Assembly: GCF_026240945.1 (NCBI RefSeq)
Contig: NZ_JAPFPY010000029.1
Location: 1 to 59,973 of the forward strand
DNA length: 59,973 bases
From: Mycolicibacterium sp. J2
Lineage (GTDB): Bacteria > Actinomycetota > Actinomycetes > Mycobacteriales > Mycobacteriaceae
Direction: 5' to 3'
Program-made: the position numbers and the translations under genes
The notes under the pieces: generated by a model
Database searches by the model: none
Seen by the model: the letters and a program-made list of their open reading frames with translations, nothing else
What the model was told of the DNA's origin: nothing
Shown: positions 50,132-58,736 of the stretch, one piece after another
Numbering within the stretch: the stretch's first letter is position 1
How the letters are laid out: every line of letters begins with the position of its first letter

Positions 50132-51349
50132 GTGAGCCCACCGCCGCACGCCGCCTTCGCCGCCCTGGCCGGTGAGCGCCTGGACTGGCGCTTCAAAGGC
50201 GTTCCGCCCGGCTGGCAGGACGCCACGACCGTCGACATCCTGGCCGCCGCGCCGGTGCTCTTCGACGCGGGTCTGGCCGGACCGGTGTGCGTGCTGCGGG
50301 AGTCCGGGCTCGCCCACAACCTCGCGGCCATGTCCGCCTGGTGCCGAGATCGGGGCGTCCAGCTGGCGCCACACGGTAAGACCCACATGTCACCGCAGCT
50401 GTTCGCCAGGCAGTCCGCCGCCGGAGCGTGCGCCGTCACGGTGGCCACCATCGCGCAGGCCCGGGTGTACCGGGCGTTCGGAGTGAACACCATCATGCTG
50501 GCCAACGAACTCGTCGAACCGGTCGGCTTGGCCTGGTTGGCCGGCGAGCTGGACGCCGACCCCGCTTTCGATGCGGTGTGCTGGGTGGACTCGGTGCGCG
50601 GGGTCGAGCTGATGACGGACGCGCTGGCCGGAGTCACCCGCCCACTGGACGTGTGCGTCGAGGTGGGCATGGCGGGTGGCCGGACCGGCTGCCGGACCGC
50701 AGCCGAGGTGGACGAGGTGGCCGCGGCAGCCGCCGCGTCACCACGGTTACGGTTGGTCGGGGTGGCGGGTTATGAAGCGGTGGGACAGGGCGCTGCACGG
50801 GATGCCGGTCCGGAGGCCGCCGCGCAGGTGCGCTCCCATCTGGCCGAGATGCGCGCGGCGGTGACCCGGCTGGCCCCGCTGTTCGAGACCGACGACGTGA
50901 TCGCGACCGCCGGCGGCAGCACCTATCCCGACGTCGTCGCCGACGAACTCGCGGGCGCGGCCCAGCGGGTGATCCTGCGCAGCGGCTGCTATCTGACCCA
51001 CGACTACGGGCTGTATGCGGCAACCTCGCCCCTGCCGATGCGCCCCGCGATGCAGGTCTGGGCCCCGGTGCTGTCCCGCCCCGAACTGGGTCTGGCGGTG
51101 GTCGGGATGGGCCGGCGCGACGTCTCCTTCGACGCCGGCCTTCCCGTCGCGCTGAGCCTGCCGGGGGCCACGGTGACCAAGCTCAACGATCAGCACGCCT
51201 ACCTCGAGCTGGCCGGGCACACCGTCGCGGTCGGTGACCGGCTCGGATTCGGTATCTCACACCCCTGCACGACATTCGACAAATGGCAGCTGATCCCGGT
51301 GCTCGACGACGCCGATCGGGTGGTGGAGCTGGTGCGGACGTTCTTCTAG
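50132..51349 (+). CDS. PLP-dependent D-serine dehydratase-like / alanine racemase N-domain protein
   Basis: A 405-residue fold-type III PLP enzyme. The PLP-lysine lies in LAPHGKTHMSPQLF near residue 84, followed by CVEVGMAGGRTGCR and the late zinc-site-like SHPCTTFDKW. The DSD1/D-threonine-aldolase-like family deaminates D-serine or handles other D-amino or hydroxy-amino acids. Substrate not determinable from sequence. GTG 50132. It is the only plus-strand gene in the last 15 kb, divergent from lysS and convergent with coaX. Confidence 0.75.
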   Translation: MSPPPHAAFAALAGERLDWRFKGVPPGWQDATTVDILAAAPVLFDAGLAGPVCVLRESGLAHNLAAMSAWCRDRGVQLAPHGKTHMSPQLFARQSAAGACAVTVATIAQARVYRAFGVNTIMLANELVEPVGLAWLAGELDADPAFDAVCWVDSVRGVELMTDALAGVTRPLDVCVEVGMAGGRTGCRTAAEVDEVAAAAAASPRLRLVGVAGYEAVGQGAARDAGPEAAAQVRSHLAEMRAAVTRLAPLFETDDVIATAGGSTYPDVVADELAGAAQRVILRSGCYLTHDYGLYAATSPLPMRPAMQVWAPVLSRPELGLAVVGMGRRDVSFDAGLPVALSLPGATVTKLNDQHAYLELAGHTVAVGDRLGFGISHPCTTFDKWQLIPVLDDADRVVELVRTFF

Positions 51350-51362
51350 TTGGCACGGCCTG

Positions 51363-52172
51363 CTAGTTGGAGCGCCGCAGCCGCTGGTTGTCCCGGTTAC
51401 GCTCGTACACCAGCCGCAAACCGTCCAATGTCAGGTTCGGCTCGTAGTGTTCGACGGTGCGCAGATCCGGCAGCACCAGCGGGGCCGTATGCCCGGTTGC
51501 CACCACGGCCACCTCACTGCCCGCGAAACCGTCGACATCCGAACGTATCCGGCTGACCAACCCGTCCACCAAGCCCGCGAACCCGAACACTGCCCCGGCC
51601 TGCATGCACTCCACGGTGTTCTTGCCGATCACCGAGCGCGGCCGGGTCAACTCGACCCGGCGGAGCGCGGCCGACCGCGCGGCGGCGGCGTCGGAGGACA
51701 CCTGCACTCCAGGGGCGATGGCACCGCCGAGAAATTCACCCTTGGCCGACACCACGTCGACGCATATCGACGATCCGAAATCGACCACGATGGCCGCCGA
51801 GCTGTACTTGTGAAATGTGGACAGGCAGTTGACGATCCGGTCGGCGCCAACTTCCTTGGGGTTGTCGACGAGCAGCGGGATGCCGGTACGCACCCCGGGC
51901 TCGATCAGCACGTGCGGCACCGCAGGCCAGTACTGGTCGAGCATCAGCCGGATCTCGTGCAGCACCGAGGGCACCGTGGACAGCGCGGTGGCACCGGTCA
52001 GCTGCTCGGTGGCATCGCCGATCAGCCCGTCGATGGTCAGCGCCAGCTCATCGGCGGTGATCTCGGATTCCGTTCGGATGCGCCAGTTCTGGGTCACCTT
52101 CGCGTGATCACCGGCCCCGGCGATCAGACCGACCACCGTGTGGGTGTTACGGACGTCGATGGCGAGCAGCAT
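51363..52172 (-). CDS. coaX: Type III pantothenate kinase
   Basis: A 269-residue actin-fold kinase with the phosphate loop DVRNTHTVVG near residue 6, GADRIVNC (conserved Asp/Arg) and the C-terminal ATGHTAPLVLPD. CoaX phosphorylates pantothenate in the first step of CoA synthesis. It directly follows panD with a one-base TGATG overlap, so the pantothenate steps are grouped (Rv3600c). Mycobacteria also have PanK/CoaA, and CoaX there may be weak or inactive. Confidence 0.9.
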   Translation of the reverse strand: MLLAIDVRNTHTVVGLIAGAGDHAKVTQNWRIRTESEITADELALTIDGLIGDATEQLTGATALSTVPSVLHEIRLMLDQYWPAVPHVLIEPGVRTGIPLLVDNPKEVGADRIVNCLSTFHKYSSAAIVVDFGSSICVDVVSAKGEFLGGAIAPGVQVSSDAAAARSAALRRVELTRPRSVIGKNTVECMQAGAVFGFAGLVDGLVSRIRSDVDGFAGSEVAVVATGHTAPLVLPDLRTVEHYEPNLTLDGLRLVYERNRDNQRLRRSN

Positions 52173-52579
52173 CAGCGCGGCGACATCAAGCCGGCAGCAT
52201 CGGCCGGTACGAAGGCGGGATCCGAGCCGAGATCGACCTGCCGGTTGGCGGCATCCACGAAAACGATCCTGGGCTGGTACTCGCGGGCCTGTGCGTCTTC
52301 CAAGGTGGCGTAGGCGATCAAGATGACCAGATCGCCCGGGTGCACCAGATGAGCTGCGGCACCGTTGATCCCGATGATCCCGCTGCCCCGTTCGCCGGTG
52401 ATGGCGTACGTCACCAACCGGTTGCCGTTGTCGATGTCGACGATGGTCACCTGCTCACCCTCGAGCAGGTCGGCGGCGTCCATCAGGTCGGCGTCGATGG
52501 TCACCGATCCGACGTAGTGCAAGTCGGCTTGGGTCACCGTGGCGCGGTGGATCTTCGACTTCAGCATGGTGCGTAACAT
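52172..52579 (-). CDS. panD: Aspartate 1-decarboxylase
   Basis: The 135-residue proenzyme starts MLRTMLKSKIHRATVTQADL and has the self-cleavage site Gly24-Ser25 (YVGSVTID), which yields the pyruvoyl group. It makes beta-alanine from aspartate. ATG 52579 is chosen (the next in-frame ATG upstream at 52591 is a poorer fit). It is tied to panC and coaX by one-base overlaps. In M. tuberculosis the tail is the region changed in pyrazinamide resistance. Confidence 0.94.
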   Translation of the reverse strand: MLRTMLKSKIHRATVTQADLHYVGSVTIDADLMDAADLLEGEQVTIVDIDNGNRLVTYAITGERGSGIIGINGAAAHLVHPGDLVILIAYATLEDAQAREYQPRIVFVDAANRQVDLGSDPAFVPADAAGLMSPR

Positions 52580-53514
52580 CAATTCCTCCAAGGTAATTCA
52601 TGCTCGTCGTACTCGACGTCCGGGCCGAGTCCGGACGGCACGCCGATATCGACGGCCACGTTGTCCAGCAGCCGGGTACCACCGATCCTGGCCGCCACCA
52701 GCATTCGCGCCCGGCCCTGCTCGGGCGCCGGGCCCAGCCAGGTGTCGCGCACCACCAGGTAATCGACCTCGATGGCCGGCACCTCGTCGAGCACCGCCTG
52801 CGCCGCGTCGAGTGCGGACTGCACACCCTCGCCCGCACCGTACATCCCGGCCAACAGCGCCGCCGACAGTGCGCTGGCCTGTTCCCGGTCGCTTTCGCTG
52901 AGGTAGCGGTTGCGCGACGACATGGCAAGGCCATCGGCTTCCCGGACCGTGGGCACCCCGACGATGCGGGTGTCCAGGTTCAGATCGTCGGCCATCTGCC
53001 GGATCAGCACCAGCTGCTGGTAGTCCTTCTCGCCGAAATACGCCCGGTCCGGCCGGACGATCTGCAGCAACTTCAGCACCACGGTCAGCATCCCGGCGAA
53101 ATGCGTTGGCCGTGAGGCACCTTCGAGCTCAGATCCGAGTGCGCCAGGGTGCACGCTGGTCCGCGGCCCGTTCGGGTACATATCGGCCACGCTCGGCGCG
53201 AACACCACATCCACCCCCTCGGAGCGCAACGCCGCGAGGTCGGCGTCCAGGGTGCGCGGGTAGGCGTCCAGATCCTCCCCGGCGCCGAACTGCAACGGGT
53301 TGACGAAGATCGACACCACCACGACCGAACCCGGCACCTGCTTGGCGGTGCGCACCAGGCTCAGATGCCCGTCGTGCAAGGCTCCCATGGTCGGCACCAG
53401 CGTCACCCGCCGGCCGGTGGCCCGCAGCGCCCGCGTCAGGTCGGCGACGTCCGACGGGCGGGTGTAGAGGTTGAGCTCACCCGCGGTGAAGCTGGGTGGT
53501 CTGGCGGCGTTCAC
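52579..53514 (-). CDS. panC: Pantothenate synthetase
   Basis: The 311-residue enzyme has the nucleotide-binding LVPTMGALHDGHLSLV near residue 40, FFVNPLQFGA-like VSIFVNPLQFGAGEDL and YFGEKDYQQL. It joins pantoate and beta-alanine with ATP. GTG 53514 overlaps the upstream oxidoreductase-like gene as GTGA; the stop overlaps panD. Rv3602c ortholog. Confidence 0.95.
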   Translation of the reverse strand: MNAARPPSFTAGELNLYTRPSDVADLTRALRATGRRVTLVPTMGALHDGHLSLVRTAKQVPGSVVVVSIFVNPLQFGAGEDLDAYPRTLDADLAALRSEGVDVVFAPSVADMYPNGPRTSVHPGALGSELEGASRPTHFAGMLTVVLKLLQIVRPDRAYFGEKDYQQLVLIRQMADDLNLDTRIVGVPTVREADGLAMSSRNRYLSESDREQASALSAALLAGMYGAGEGVQSALDAAQAVLDEVPAIEVDYLVVRDTWLGPAPEQGRARMLVAARIGGTRLLDNVAVDIGVPSGLGPDVEYDEHELPWRN

Positions 53515-54473
53515 TGCTGATCGGTCCCCTTTCGTGCGAGCACGTCAAACACGTCCTTCGGTGCGTGGGCCCGCTGGGCGGTACGCAATGAATTGGCCCG
53601 ATATGCTTGTGCCAGTTCAGGATCGGACTCGGCAAGGGCCAGCAGGTGGCCGGCCACCGCGGCGGCGTCGCCGCGCGCCACCGGACCGGTGAGCGCGGAC
53701 TGCCCACGTTGCAGCACGTTGTCCAGCGACGCCCGGGCCAGCGGGCCGACGATCCGTTCGGCCAGCCCGCCCGGTGCGTCGCCCACCAGTTCCTGGCCGA
53801 GCAATTCGTTGCCGCGCAAGGCATGACGCAGGGCGGTGAGGGAGTCGAGCACCACGGTGGCCAGATGATTGCTGGCGTGCGCCAGGGCCGCGTGGTACAG
53901 CGTGCGAGCGTCCTCGCGCACCCGGAACGGCTCGCCGCCGATCTCCAACACCAAAGCCTGGGCGATGGCGTAGCCGACCTCATCGGCAGCGGTGACACCG
54001 AAACAGGTGTCGGCCAGCCGGCTGATGTCCTCATCCGCCCCGGTGAAGGTCATCGCCGGATGGATGGCCAACGGGATACAGCCCTGCTCGGTCAGCGGGG
54101 TCAGCACACCGACACCGTTGGCGCCGGAGGTGTGCGCGACTATCGTCCCCGGCCGGACCGCGGAGGTCGCCGCCAGGCCGGACACCAGTGCGCCCAATTC
54201 GGAATCCGGGACGGCCAGCACCAGAAGCTCGGCGCGGGCAGCGACGTCATGGACCGGCAGAACCACGGTTTCCGGCAGCCGACGGGCCGCGCGGTCGCGG
54301 GATGCCCGGGAGATGGCGCTACAGGCCACCACCACGTGGCCGGCACGTTCCAGCGCCACCCCCAGCGCCGACCCGACCCGCCCCGCCGACACCACGCCGA
54401 CCGTCAGCCGGGCCGGACGCAGGCCGTCGGGCCCACCACTGGCAGACCACGAAGCCGAAGGGGACTGCACCAT
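53511..54473 (-). CDS. Rossmann-fold oxidoreductase-like protein, DUF2520 (Rv3603c ortholog)
   Basis: A 320-residue protein. A GVVSAGRVGSALGVALERAG Rossmann motif near residue 35 is followed by a helical DUF2520 domain (HAALAHASNHLATVVLDSLTAL). It resembles ketopantoate reductase/prephenate-dehydrogenase-like NADP enzymes. Its GTGA overlap with panC makes a ketopantoate reductase (panE-like) role attractive, though sequence alone does not prove it. ATG 54473 has GAGG about eight bases ahead; ATG 54491 is the alternative. Confidence 0.8.
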   Translation of the reverse strand: MVQSPSASWSASGGPDGLRPARLTVGVVSAGRVGSALGVALERAGHVVVACSAISRASRDRAARRLPETVVLPVHDVAARAELLVLAVPDSELGALVSGLAATSAVRPGTIVAHTSGANGVGVLTPLTEQGCIPLAIHPAMTFTGADEDISRLADTCFGVTAADEVGYAIAQALVLEIGGEPFRVREDARTLYHAALAHASNHLATVVLDSLTALRHALRGNELLGQELVGDAPGGLAERIVGPLARASLDNVLQRGQSALTGPVARGDAAAVAGHLLALAESDPELAQAYRANSLRTAQRAHAPKDVFDVLARKGTDQQ

Positions 54474-54554
54474 CGCAGTGACCTCGCACATTTCTTGAGA
54501 TTCGGTCGTTCCGGTCCTGCCCTGCAGGTACCGGACGGTCGCCAAGAGCGTAGC

Positions 54555-55868
54555 TCACTCCTCGCGGCGGCGACGCCGCCCACCTCCGGTCTGACCGGCC
54601 TGTAGGCGCGACAGCAGCTCCGAGACCGGTTGGCCACCGGCGTGCTGACCTGCGCTTTCCTCCGGGGTGTCGGCGGTGGGCTGGGCCTCACCCGGCCCGC
54701 GGTGCCGAGCCGGCCGGTCAGCTGTGTCACCCGGTGCCTCGCTTGCCCGCAATGGTTCCTGCGGCAGTGGCGGCGTCGCCAGCGTCGGCGCTGCGGTGTT
54801 TTCGGGCGGTGTGGCGTGCCGTGAACGCGGCGGGGCGTCGGGTTCGCCGGTGCTGGAATGGCGCCCGCGCCGGGTCTCCACCGGCGGCGGGGTCATGGCC
54901 GGCTCGGGGTGTGTCTGCGGCACAGTGCCGGTAGCCGGGGGCGACACCCAGTTGCTGCCGGGGGCACCGGCCGGAATGAACTGGCCTTCCGCCGGTACCG
55001 GTTGCCAGCCGGTGTCCGGCCGGCTCGGCGGGGCCGGTGGGGGCGGTGCCCATGCCTGCGCAGGCGCGGGTTCCGGCTGGGGCGCTGCCGGGGCCTGCCA
55101 TACCGATTCCCTGGCCGGCGGGGCGACGGGTGGCTGAGGCTGCACGGGTACCTGCGGCGACGGTTGAGGGGCCGGCTCGCTCCATGGCGGTGGCTGCTCG
55201 GCTTCACCGGACCGGCGGTGCGCTCCACCGGTGGGTTGCCACGGCGCCCACTGCGGTTCCGGCACCGGAGGTTCCGCGGGCACGTCGATGATCGGGCTTT
55301 CCTCGGTGCGCGGCTCCGCGGCCGGCCGGGGTGGGGTGAACGACGGTGTGAAGGGGTCGGCCCGCTCGCCCTCGTCGACGCGGCTGGCGATGACACGGCC
55401 GGCCGGGCGATCGGTTTCCAGGGCGGGCCGCTGGTCGAGGTCGGTGTCGAACAGGATCTCCAGATTGTTGCGCAGCGCCGCCAGCTCGGCCCGCAGGGCC
55501 GCCACCTCGTCAGCGGCCTGGGCGCGCAGCTCGGCGGTCAGTTCGCGACGCAGTTGCGCCTCCACCGCGAGTTCGTATTCGCGCCGTGCCGAGATCTCAC
55601 GGTCGAGTTGGAGGTCGTAGACAAGCTTGAGATCGCGCACCTTGGCTTGGTCGACATCGCTCTGCCTGCGATAGATGACCGAGACGAAGGCGGCGACCAC
55701 CGCCGCCCACAACGCCAGTACCACCGCCAGTTTGAGCAATTCGACCCGGTTGGTGAACACGAGTACGGAGCTGGCCACGATGGCCAGCACCAGCAACACC
55801 GACAGCAGCATCCATCCCGGCCTGCGGGACACGCGCCGAACACGCATGCCGCGGGACGGATCGGTCAT
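54555..55868 (-). CDS. Membrane protein with coiled coil and Pro-rich tail (Rv3604c ortholog)
   Basis: A 437-residue protein. Two adjacent transmembrane helices (about residues 16-63) are followed by a strongly charged coiled coil (about 70-135, EISARREYELAVEAQLRRELTA in part), then about 270 residues of Pro/Ala/Gln-rich disordered sequence and a basic RRRRREE end. It matches the architecture of Rv3604c, implicated in envelope or division-linked processes by neighbourhood only. ATG 55868 is chosen at the onset of the basic pre-helix segment. Confidence 0.8.
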   Translation of the reverse strand: MTDPSRGMRVRRVSRRPGWMLLSVLLVLAIVASSVLVFTNRVELLKLAVVLALWAAVVAAFVSVIYRRQSDVDQAKVRDLKLVYDLQLDREISARREYELAVEAQLRRELTAELRAQAADEVAALRAELAALRNNLEILFDTDLDQRPALETDRPAGRVIASRVDEGERADPFTPSFTPPRPAAEPRTEESPIIDVPAEPPVPEPQWAPWQPTGGAHRRSGEAEQPPPWSEPAPQPSPQVPVQPQPPVAPPARESVWQAPAAPQPEPAPAQAWAPPPPAPPSRPDTGWQPVPAEGQFIPAGAPGSNWVSPPATGTVPQTHPEPAMTPPPVETRRGRHSSTGEPDAPPRSRHATPPENTAAPTLATPPLPQEPLRASEAPGDTADRPARHRGPGEAQPTADTPEESAGQHAGGQPVSELLSRLQAGQTGGGRRRRREE

Positions 55869-55945
55869 GGGCCGACTGTACCGTTCACAGGTCGCATCGC
55901 GTGTCGACCGCTCCGGCGATTCGACAGGGATTCGGCGCCGCTTCG

Positions 55946-56422
55946 CTACTCGGGCGCCGGATCCCGCGGCTCCTCCGGTTCGTCGGGTGACTTGCAGCAA
56001 TGCTCCAACCACAGGGCCGCGATCACCAGGGCCAGCGCGCACAGCGCGGCCACCACCGCGCCCGCGGTGTCCTCACCGGCGACGCGCAGCTCGCCACGGC
56101 GCGGCAGCAGATAGCCGAGAACGCCCGCCCACCAGCCGAACACCAGCGCACCCAGCCACGCCGACGCCTTGGCGGTGACCACCGAGCGGGCCACCGCCAG
56201 CGGGTGCAGTCTGCCGCCGCCCACCCCGATGCGGCCCTCGCGGATCTTGCCCCGCACGTAATGCCCCCAGCCGGCTTCCGCCGCCGCGACCGCGAGCAGT
56301 GACACCCCGGTCAACAAGGTGATCGGCGGGAACCACTTGTACAAGCCGACCACCAGCAGGTAGCTCACCACGGCGGCGATCACCGCTGCCACCACCAGGT
56401 CGCGTTTGCGGGTCGGGCCCAT
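55946..56422 (-). CDS. DUF3180 membrane protein (Rv3605c ortholog)
   Basis: A 158-residue protein with four predicted helices. The DUF3180 core reads AEAGWGHYVRGKIREGRIGVG and LHPLAVARSVVTAKASAWLGAL. It ends in a charged Asp/Glu/Pro tail. The ATG shares one base with the folK stop (TGATG). The function is unknown, but it sits behind folK in many actinobacteria, so it is a conserved member of the folate operon. Confidence 0.85.
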   Translation of the reverse strand: MGPTRKRDLVVAAVIAAVVSYLLVVGLYKWFPPITLLTGVSLLAVAAAEAGWGHYVRGKIREGRIGVGGGRLHPLAVARSVVTAKASAWLGALVFGWWAGVLGYLLPRRGELRVAGEDTAGAVVAALCALALVIAALWLEHCCKSPDEPEEPRDPAPE

Positions 56423-56937
56423 CAGGGACTCAGCACCAGGTCGGTCGGCCGGACACCGGCGCGGTCCTTGGCGTCCAGTTCGGCGAGCAAGGCGGCCACC
56501 GGCCGTTCGGCGCCGGTCACCCACAGCAGCGCGTCGGGGTCGGCGGCCAACCAGGGGATCAGCACGAAGGCGCGCAGATGGGCGTAAGGATGCGGGAGTG
56601 TCAGTTGCGGGTCGTCGCTGCGAAGCTGCCGGGACCCGTCCTGGCAGACGATGACGTCGACATCCAGTGTTCTTGGTCCCCAATGGATTTCGCGCACCCG
56701 ACCGGCGGCATTCTCGAACTCCTGGCCGATCCGCAGCCAGTCGGCCGGGCCGAGGTCCGGGTGCTCGGCGATGACGACGGCGTTCAGGAAGGGGCCCTGT
56801 TCCACCCCGCCCCAGGCGTCGCTCTCGTAGACCGGCGAGACCGCTCGCACACAGCCGTCGAGACCGTCGACCACCGACTGCAGATGAGCCAGCCGGTCAC
56901 CGAGGTTGGACCCGACGGACAGCACGGTGCGGGTCAT
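56422..56937 (-). CDS. folK: 6-hydroxymethyl-7,8-dihydropterin pyrophosphokinase
   Basis: The 171-residue HPPK starts TRTVLSVGSNLGDRLAHLQ and contains RVREIHWGPRTLDVDVIV (the Mg/ATP site) and LTLPHPYAHLRAFVLIPW. It transfers pyrophosphate from ATP to the pterin before FolP acts. ATG 56937 overlaps folB (ATGA); the stop overlaps the DUF3180 gene. Confidence 0.95.
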   Translation of the reverse strand: MTRTVLSVGSNLGDRLAHLQSVVDGLDGCVRAVSPVYESDAWGGVEQGPFLNAVVIAEHPDLGPADWLRIGQEFENAAGRVREIHWGPRTLDVDVIVCQDGSRQLRSDDPQLTLPHPYAHLRAFVLIPWLAADPDALLWVTGAERPVAALLAELDAKDRAGVRPTDLVLSP

Positions 56938-57314
56938 GCGCGCTCCCGCATCCCGCGCCGGGACCGCCGCGCCACCACTGCAACATCGTTGAACGTCAAC
57001 GGGATCGGCGCACTGGGCTTGTGCACGACGACCTCGACCGCGTGCACCCGGGGATCAGTCATCACGTCGTCGGCGATCTCGGCCGACACGGTCTCGATCA
57101 GGTTGCGCGGCGGCCCTGCGACGATGGCGGCGGCCCGCTGGGCCAGCGCACCGTAATCCAGGGTGTCGGCCAAGTCGTCGCTGGCTGCGGCCGCGGCCAG
57201 GTCCACCCAGACCGTCAGGTCGACGACGAAATCCTGGCCGTCGCGGCGCTCATGGTCGAAGACCCCGTGATGTCCGCGCACGGTCAGACCACGCAACTCG
57301 ATTCGATCAGCCAT
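56934..57314 (-). CDS. folB: Dihydroneopterin aldolase
   Basis: The 126-residue T-fold enzyme begins MADRIELRGLTVRGHHGVF with the conserved HHGVFDHER and YGALAQ regions and ends with KPSAPIPLTFNDVAV (substrate Lys). It makes 6-hydroxymethyl-dihydropterin and glycolaldehyde. It overlaps folP by 8 bp and folK by 4 bp. Confidence 0.95.
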   Translation of the reverse strand: MADRIELRGLTVRGHHGVFDHERRDGQDFVVDLTVWVDLAAAAASDDLADTLDYGALAQRAAAIVAGPPRNLIETVSAEIADDVMTDPRVHAVEVVVHKPSAPIPLTFNDVAVVARRSRRGMRERA

Positions 57315-58140
57315 GCTGCCAGGCTCCCACCACTGCCAGTGCGTCGACCGACGCCCGCACGTCGTGCACGCGCACTCCCCACGCACCATCCCGTGCGGCG
57401 AGCGCGGAGATCACGGCCGTCGCCGTCTCCCGCCCCGCCGGGGGACGCGGATGGCCGTCGGCGCCTGCCAGCAAGGTGCCGAGGAACCGCTTGCGGGAGG
57501 CACCCACCAGTACCGGCACCCCGGAGCCGACGAACTCGGGCAATGCCCGCAGCAGCGCCCAATTGTGTTGCGCGGTCTTGGCGAAGCCCAGTCCGGGATC
57601 GATGATCAGATTGGCCGCGGCCACCCCCGCCGACACCGCGGCATCCACACTGCGCTCCAATTCCTCGCGCACTTCCCGCACCACGTCGGTGTACTGCGGC
57701 ACCTCGTGCGGGCGGTCCGCACCCACCGAACGCCAATGCATCAGGATCCACGGCACGCCGGCCTCGGCGACCACGCCCGCCATGGCCGGGTCCGCCCGCC
57801 CGCCCGACACGTCGTTGACGATCCGCGCGCCCGCCGCCAGCGCCGCCTCGGCGACCGCCGCGTGCATGGTGTCGATGCTGATGGTGAGGCCATGGGCGGC
57901 AAGCTCTTTGATGACCGGAACCACCCGGCCGGTTTCCACCGCCGCGTCCACCCGGGTGGCGCCGGGCCGGGTGGACTCCCCACCGACGTCGATGATCGCG
58001 GCCCCATCGGCGACCAGCTGCAGGGCGTGCGCCACGGCACGGTCCCGATCCAGGAACTGTCCGCCGTCGGAGAAGGAATCGTCGGTGACGTTGACGACGC
58101 CCATCACCACCGGGGCGGGCGGAAGCGGGCTGGCGCTCAC
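57307..58140 (-). CDS. folP1: Dihydropteroate synthase
   Basis: The 277-residue TIM-barrel synthase has VMGVVNVTDDSFSDGG, IIDVGGESTRPGA, NDVSGG, LIIDPGLGFAKT and the C-terminal VRVHDV, the family hallmark set. It condenses p-aminobenzoate with the pterin pyrophosphate and is the sulfonamide target. GTG 58140 (VSASPLPP) overlaps folE as GTGA. It is close to M. tuberculosis FolP1 (280 residues). Confidence 0.95.
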   Translation of the reverse strand: MSASPLPPAPVVMGVVNVTDDSFSDGGQFLDRDRAVAHALQLVADGAAIIDVGGESTRPGATRVDAAVETGRVVPVIKELAAHGLTISIDTMHAAVAEAALAAGARIVNDVSGGRADPAMAGVVAEAGVPWILMHWRSVGADRPHEVPQYTDVVREVREELERSVDAAVSAGVAAANLIIDPGLGFAKTAQHNWALLRALPEFVGSGVPVLVGASRKRFLGTLLAGADGHPRPPAGRETATAVISALAARDGAWGVRVHDVRASVDALAVVGAWQHG

Positions 58141-58736
58141 TTGCGCAGGATCAGTTCCAGTGCCTCGGCCCGGGACGCCGTGTCCGTCTTGAACTGTCCG
58201 CGCACGGCAGACGTGGTGGTCACGGCGCCGGGTTTGCGCACCCCGCGCATCGCCATGCACAGGTGCTCGGCCTCGATCACGACGATCGCCCCGCGCGGGT
58301 CGAGCTTGCGCATCAGCGCGTCGGCGATCTGCGCGGTCAGCCGCTCCTGCACCTGCGGGCGCTTGGCGTACAGGTCGACCAGGCGGGCGATCTTGGAGAG
58401 CCCGGTCACCCGGCCGTCCCGTCCGGGGATGTACCCGACGTGGGCCACTCCGTGGAAGGACACCAGGTGGTGCTCACAGGTGGAGTACATCGGGATTTCC
58501 TTCACCAGCACCAGTTCGTCGTGCTGTTCGTCGAAGGTGGTGTTGAGCACCGCGTCCGGATCGGTGTACAGCCCGGCGAAGATCTCCCGGTAGGCGCGCG
58601 CCACCCGGGCCGGGGTGTCCACCAGACCGTGCCGGTCCGGGTCTTCGCCGACCGCGAGCAGCAGCTCCCGCACGGCAGCCTCGGCACGCGGCTGGTCGAA
58701 ATCGCGCAACGCCGCGTTGGCATCGCTGGCCGTCAT
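58137..58736 (-). CDS. folE: GTP cyclohydrolase I
   Basis: The 199-residue enzyme has CEHHLVSFHGVAHVGYIP (zinc ligand and catalytic His) and LCMAMRGVRKPGAVTTTSAVRG cut here to its core; a third zinc ligand Cys lies in HLCMAM. It opens GTP to 7,8-dihydroneopterin triphosphate. ATG 58736 overlaps the ftsH stop (ATGA). This zinc enzyme has no obvious zinc-independent copy in this window. Confidence 0.95.
   Translation of the reverse strand: MTASDANAALRDFDQPRAEAAVRELLLAVGEDPDRHGLVDTPARVARAYREIFAGLYTDPDAVLNTTFDEQHDELVLVKEIPMYSTCEHHLVSFHGVAHVGYIPGRDGRVTGLSKIARLVDLYAKRPQVQERLTAQIADALMRKLDPRGAIVVIEAEHLCMAMRGVRKPGAVTTTSAVRGQFKTDTASRAEALELILRK

Noticed and set aside
54555..55400. Long plus-strand open frames opposite the Pro-rich gene
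   Set aside because: High-GC shadow frames; the minus-strand protein has helices, a coiled coil and the correct operon position.
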